Positions 7,138-7,874 of a DNA stretch of 7,874 nucleotides are shown here, piece by piece (within the stretch, counting starts at the first letter, position 1; each line of letters opens with the position of its first letter). The notes under the pieces were generated by a model. That model did not search any database. It was not told where the DNA came from and saw only the letters and a list, made by a program, of their open reading frames with translations. A program made the position numbers and the translations under genes. Source of the DNA: Acidobacteriaceae bacterium (lineage in GTDB: Bacteria; Acidobacteriota; Terriglobia; Terriglobales; SbA1); the NCBI GenBank assembly GCA_019237515.1, contig JAFAGX010000391.1, positions 1-7,874 on the forward strand, in the 5' to 3' direction.

Positions 7138-7874
7138 TCATTTGCAGCGTTCCTTGACCAGTCTGGCTGTGGTTTCCGCCAAGCTGCCACTAGCCCGTTG
7201 CTGCAGGAGGTTGTCTAAGAATGTGGACCTGGCATTCGGTTTCTGCTTCAGAATCGATTCGTACGCTCGCAAGGCTCCGTTCATGCCGGCCAGAAATGCC
7301 GCATTCCAGTCGGTCGTTTTCGCCGGATTCTCTAAGATGAACACGCCCTCCGAGTAGGTAACCTGGTTGTACAAGTCCACCCCGTATTCATAAGATTCAT
7401 GGTCAGGAGCATCGATGAGGTTACAGGGCCGGACAAGGATGTCGGGGACCTCCTCCCACCACTTATCAAGCCAGGCACGGGCGGCGGACGCGTCGAGGGA
7501 AAGGGGGTCTTTCTCGATGTTGTGTGTGAGCAGGATCGCGTAAGCACGCTCATCTGGCGTGGATGGCGCCCGTGAAGGAAGTGGTCCGCGCTCGACCAAT
7601 GTCCAATCCTGATAATCGAAATGCCCGGGTTTTTGCTCCATCGCTCTGGCGTGTCCAGCGATCCACGTGTTGGCTCGCGATTCCGCCATCTGCCGCTGCG
7701 CTTGGGTGCATTTCGGTTTCATGGTTTCGAGCGCGTTCTCACTCTCGGGAGTGCCCATTTTGGCGCCAATGGTAAACCACATGTAGGCGGTTGTTGGATC
7801 AGCGGTTACACCTTGACCATCACGATACAGTTCTCCCATTCTTTGAATTGCACCAGAGACACCGAGTTCCGCTG
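7138..7874 (-). CDS. Sel1-like repeat protein, 5' part beyond the window
   Basis: The frame ends at TGA (7140-7138) and stays open to the window edge. An internal ATG at 7839 is preceded in frame by AELGVSGAIQR, which completes a Sel1-like repeat, so the true start is upstream. About 245 residues are visible. The repeat (7872-7753) reads AELGVSGAIQRMGELYRDGQGV and then TADPTTAYMWFTIGAKMG, with the usual LY..G.GV..D...A..W.. pattern of helix-pair repeats that mediate protein contacts. More copies probably precede it. After the repeat comes a helix with several charged residues (TQAQRQMAESRANTW) and then about 165 residues I cannot assign, including DKWWEEVPDILVRPCN and TDWNAAFLAGMNGALRAYE. No membrane segment is seen in this part. 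It converges on the neighbouring unknown gene with a 13-bp gap and no visible terminator between them. Confidence 0.8.
   Translation of the reverse strand, partial: AELGVSGAIQRMGELYRDGQGVTADPTTAYMWFTIGAKMGTPESENALETMKPKCTQAQRQMAESRANTWIAGHARAMEQKPGHFDYQDWTLVERGPLPSRAPSTPDERAYAILLTHNIEKDPLSLDASAARAWLDKWWEEVPDILVRPCNLIDAPDHESYEYGVDLYNQVTYSEGVFILENPAKTTDWNAAFLAGMNGALRAYESILKQKPNARSTFLDNLLQQRASGSLAETTARLVKERCK

Overview
This is a GC-rich bacterial window, cut inside a gene at both ends. It most resembles an environmental acidobacterium (Koribacter/Terriglobia type). That placement is an inference from the style of the proteins and the gene mix; no rRNA or other marker is present.

Bases 1-5173 (+ strand) carry a fatty-acid beta-oxidation cluster in the order fadN-fadA-fadE, the same order as the fadNAE operon of Bacillus subtilis. 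FadN (5'-truncated here) is a fused 3-hydroxyacyl-CoA dehydrogenase/enoyl-CoA hydratase. FadA is the 3-ketoacyl-CoA thiolase and FadE is a long, VLCAD-like acyl-CoA dehydrogenase. Together they supply every step of the cycle from acyl-CoA to acetyl-CoA. All catalytic residues I looked for are present.

Bases 5174-5245 hold a strong inverted repeat between convergent genes. Its A/T context makes it a good intrinsic terminator for the minus-strand gene, and it may also stop fadE transcripts.

Bases 5246-5707 (- strand) are the most interesting part. A complete 153-residue peroxiredoxin of the BCP/PrxQ family is interrupted by one in-frame TGA (5579-5581), exactly at the peroxidatic cysteine codon (T-P-G-[TGA]-T-I-E-A-C). 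The reading frame is perfect on both sides. A small hairpin with bacterial SECIS-like geometry starts 9 nt after the TGA. I read this as a selenocysteine peroxiredoxin whose resolving Cys48 is retained. An annotation pipeline would split it into two ORFs or call it a pseudogene.

Bases 5706-7124 (+) encode a 472-residue, probably exported or membrane-anchored protein of unknown function. It has an N-terminal hydrophobic segment, a long Pro/Ala/Ser/Thr-rich linker carrying two copies of a PxLxHxxS/T-type motif, and a C-terminal Ca-loop-like DxDGDGxxE motif. Its start codon and that of the peroxiredoxin overlap head to head in one CATG palindrome.

Bases 7138-7874 (-) are the 3' part of a Sel1-repeat protein that runs off the window edge. 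It converges on the previous gene with a 13-bp gap.

No tRNA, rRNA, CRISPR array or insertion sequence was seen.
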